The notes under the pieces were generated by a model. The model was not told where the DNA came from and made no database searches. It was given only the letters and a program-made list of their open reading frames with translations. From positions 217,607 to 281,606 of the forward strand of contig WBMZ01006375.1 in the NCBI GenBank assembly GCA_013400975.1: a stretch of DNA of 64,000 nucleotides. The letters are read 5' to 3'. Positions 63,369 to 64,000 of the stretch are shown piece by piece. The stretch is from Atrichornis clamosus (Eukaryota; Chordata; Aves; Passeriformes; Menuridae). Positions within the stretch are counted from its first letter, which is position 1. Every line of letters starts with the position of its first letter. The translations under genes were made by a program, and so were the position numbers.

Positions 63369-63840
63369 CTTCTGTACCCTGTTAAACAGCTTGAAATGCA
63401 TCATTTTTTTTGGTGGTTCTTTATTTTGTGACAGTCTATTCCAGTGGCTAAGGCAGGAATTGGAAAAAATACTGGTTTTGTTAATGCAATTTCCAGCAAA
63501 GTGTGTGTTTCTAAAATAGATTTGATTATTTTTGTGTCTGTGTTCAGTCATGTGCTATCCCTCTTGTAGTGTGGATGTGTCTATATCCACGAATGCAAAA
63601 CTTCATCCCGCAAACTGACAGTACAGTGACATCTGATGCTATAGAATAGATGAACGTAACTCCTGCAGTGGTATCATGCTTCAGACGTTCCAAGTAAATC
63701 CTAAGAAAGCATGAACCCATCATCAGACAGATTTAAAATGTAAATGCTGCTCTGCTTGATCATCAAGTCAACGACTATTAAGCGCAGAGCGCTGTGCCAA
63801 GATGTACCGTCAATACGGTTATTTTTTACTTAAAACAACA
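63369..63840. other. Non-coding DNA between the triplicate repeat and the CpG island
   Basis: AT-rich sequence with a short possible CR1 remnant near 63.76 kb and a 5-bp palindrome (ACCGT-CAAT-ACGGT, about 63807-63820). Base composition changes sharply at about 63840, where the CpG island begins. Confidence 0.6.
63752..63798 (-). mobile_element. Possible decayed CR1 fragment
   Basis: CTTGATCATCAAGTCAACGACTATTAA followed by a GC-rich stretch ending GCTGTGCCAAG resembles the reverse complement of the CR1 segment just upstream of its 3' terminus (AGATCATCGAGTCCAACC..TTAACCCAGCACTGCCAAG). The first ~25 bases match well and the remainder only loosely. It is short enough that chance is possible. 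Confidence 0.3.
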
Positions 63841-63944
63841 CTTGGCGGGGGCTGTGGGGGAACAAACGCGAACTCGAGCAGCGGGCCGGGCACCCGGGGG
63901 ACGGGAGCTGCTCTCGGGCACTGCTGGAACGCTCCCCCTGCCAT
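63819..63944 (-). CDS. Short open frame starting inside the CpG island (candidate first-exon coding start)
   Basis: On the minus strand an ATG at 63944 in a strong initiation context (GGGGCGATGGCAG) opens a 41-codon frame: MAGGAFQQCPRAAPVPRVPG, then a Pro-rich stretch, ending VVLSKK and TAA at 63819-63821. Its Pro/Ala/Gly-rich make-up simply follows the GC content. If the CpG island is the promoter of a leftward gene, this could be its start codon or an upstream ORF. The available donors (CCAA|GTGTTG, TTAA|GTAAAA) are weak, which counts against a first coding exon. The product is unknown. Confidence 0.12.
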   Translation of the reverse strand: MAGGAFQQCPRAAPVPRVPGPLLEFAFVPPQPPPSVVLSKK

Positions 63945-64000
63945 CGCCCCGCTCCGCCTCTGGCCGCCGGCCCCGCAGCCCGGCCCCGCTCCCCACCCCC
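63841..64000. promoter_or_regulatory. CpG island (left edge), probable promoter
   Basis: By hand count the final 160 bases hold 18 CpG dinucleotides and about 125 G or C (about 78%). The base composition switches abruptly from the AT-rich DNA to the left. GC-box-like GGCGGGGG lies at the left edge and CCCCGCTCC motifs further right. CpG islands of this kind mark promoters of most broadly expressed vertebrate genes. It continues beyond the window, so its length, the transcription start and the direction cannot be read. Confidence 0.8.

Noticed and set aside
63153..63551. 132-codon minus-strand open frame containing a 17-residue repeat
   Set aside because: The repeated peptide is a by-product of a 51-bp AT-rich tandem repeat whose period is divisible by three. 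The rest of the frame is unremarkable.

Overview
This 64 kb window looks like sauropsid nuclear DNA, most likely a bird. The one clearly recognisable interspersed repeat is a 5'-truncated CR1-type LINE at about 15.93-16.04 kb. Its 3' end is the avian-style tail, in which the 'GGTTGGACTC...GGAGGTCTTTTC..AACC' block is followed by a degenerate GATTnTATGATT stretch. The rest is mostly AT-rich single-copy DNA with short microsatellites, homopolymer runs and almost no other interspersed repeats. I see no bacterial, phage or organellar features, no CRISPR, and no rRNA or tRNA. No open reading frame is long enough, or similar enough to a protein I know, to be called a gene.

The most solid landmarks are these: the CR1 fragment; a CpG island entering at the right edge (63841-64000, 18 CpGs and about 78% G+C by hand count); a near-perfect triplicated 51-bp tandem repeat 0.5 kb before it (63216-63368); a short duplication carrying the window's only ambiguous base (N at 34207); and several simple repeats. 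The CpG island implies a promoter at or beyond the right edge. If its gene runs leftward, the window would be its first intron(s). If rightward, the window is upstream intergenic DNA. The sequence alone does not decide this.

By reading splice-site consensus on both strands I found several short exon-like intervals with good acceptor and donor sites and at least one open frame. On the minus strand these are 55378-55415 plus the coding-like patch ending at 55192, then 42641-42693, 41925-41975, 34024-34067 and 31693-31740. On the plus strand they are 11939-11991, 22891-22920, and 59124-59173 with 59509-59597. Some neighbours agree in reading phase. Pseudo-exons are abundant in vertebrate introns and I recognise none of the peptides, so all are low-confidence leads and not gene calls.

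Other regional structure: CpG-enriched patches at about 10.18-10.44, 24.2-24.45 and 52.14-52.39 kb; AT-rich, homeodomain/POU-motif-rich stretches resembling conserved non-coding enhancers (about 24.88-25.07, 36.82-37.07 and 56.38-56.60 kb); and two unusually good inverted repeats, a pre-miRNA-like hairpin at 35742-35808 and a perfect 12-bp stem at 37216-37248. How these parts work together cannot be read from the sequence. The plainest reading is intronic or intergenic DNA next to a CpG-island promoter.
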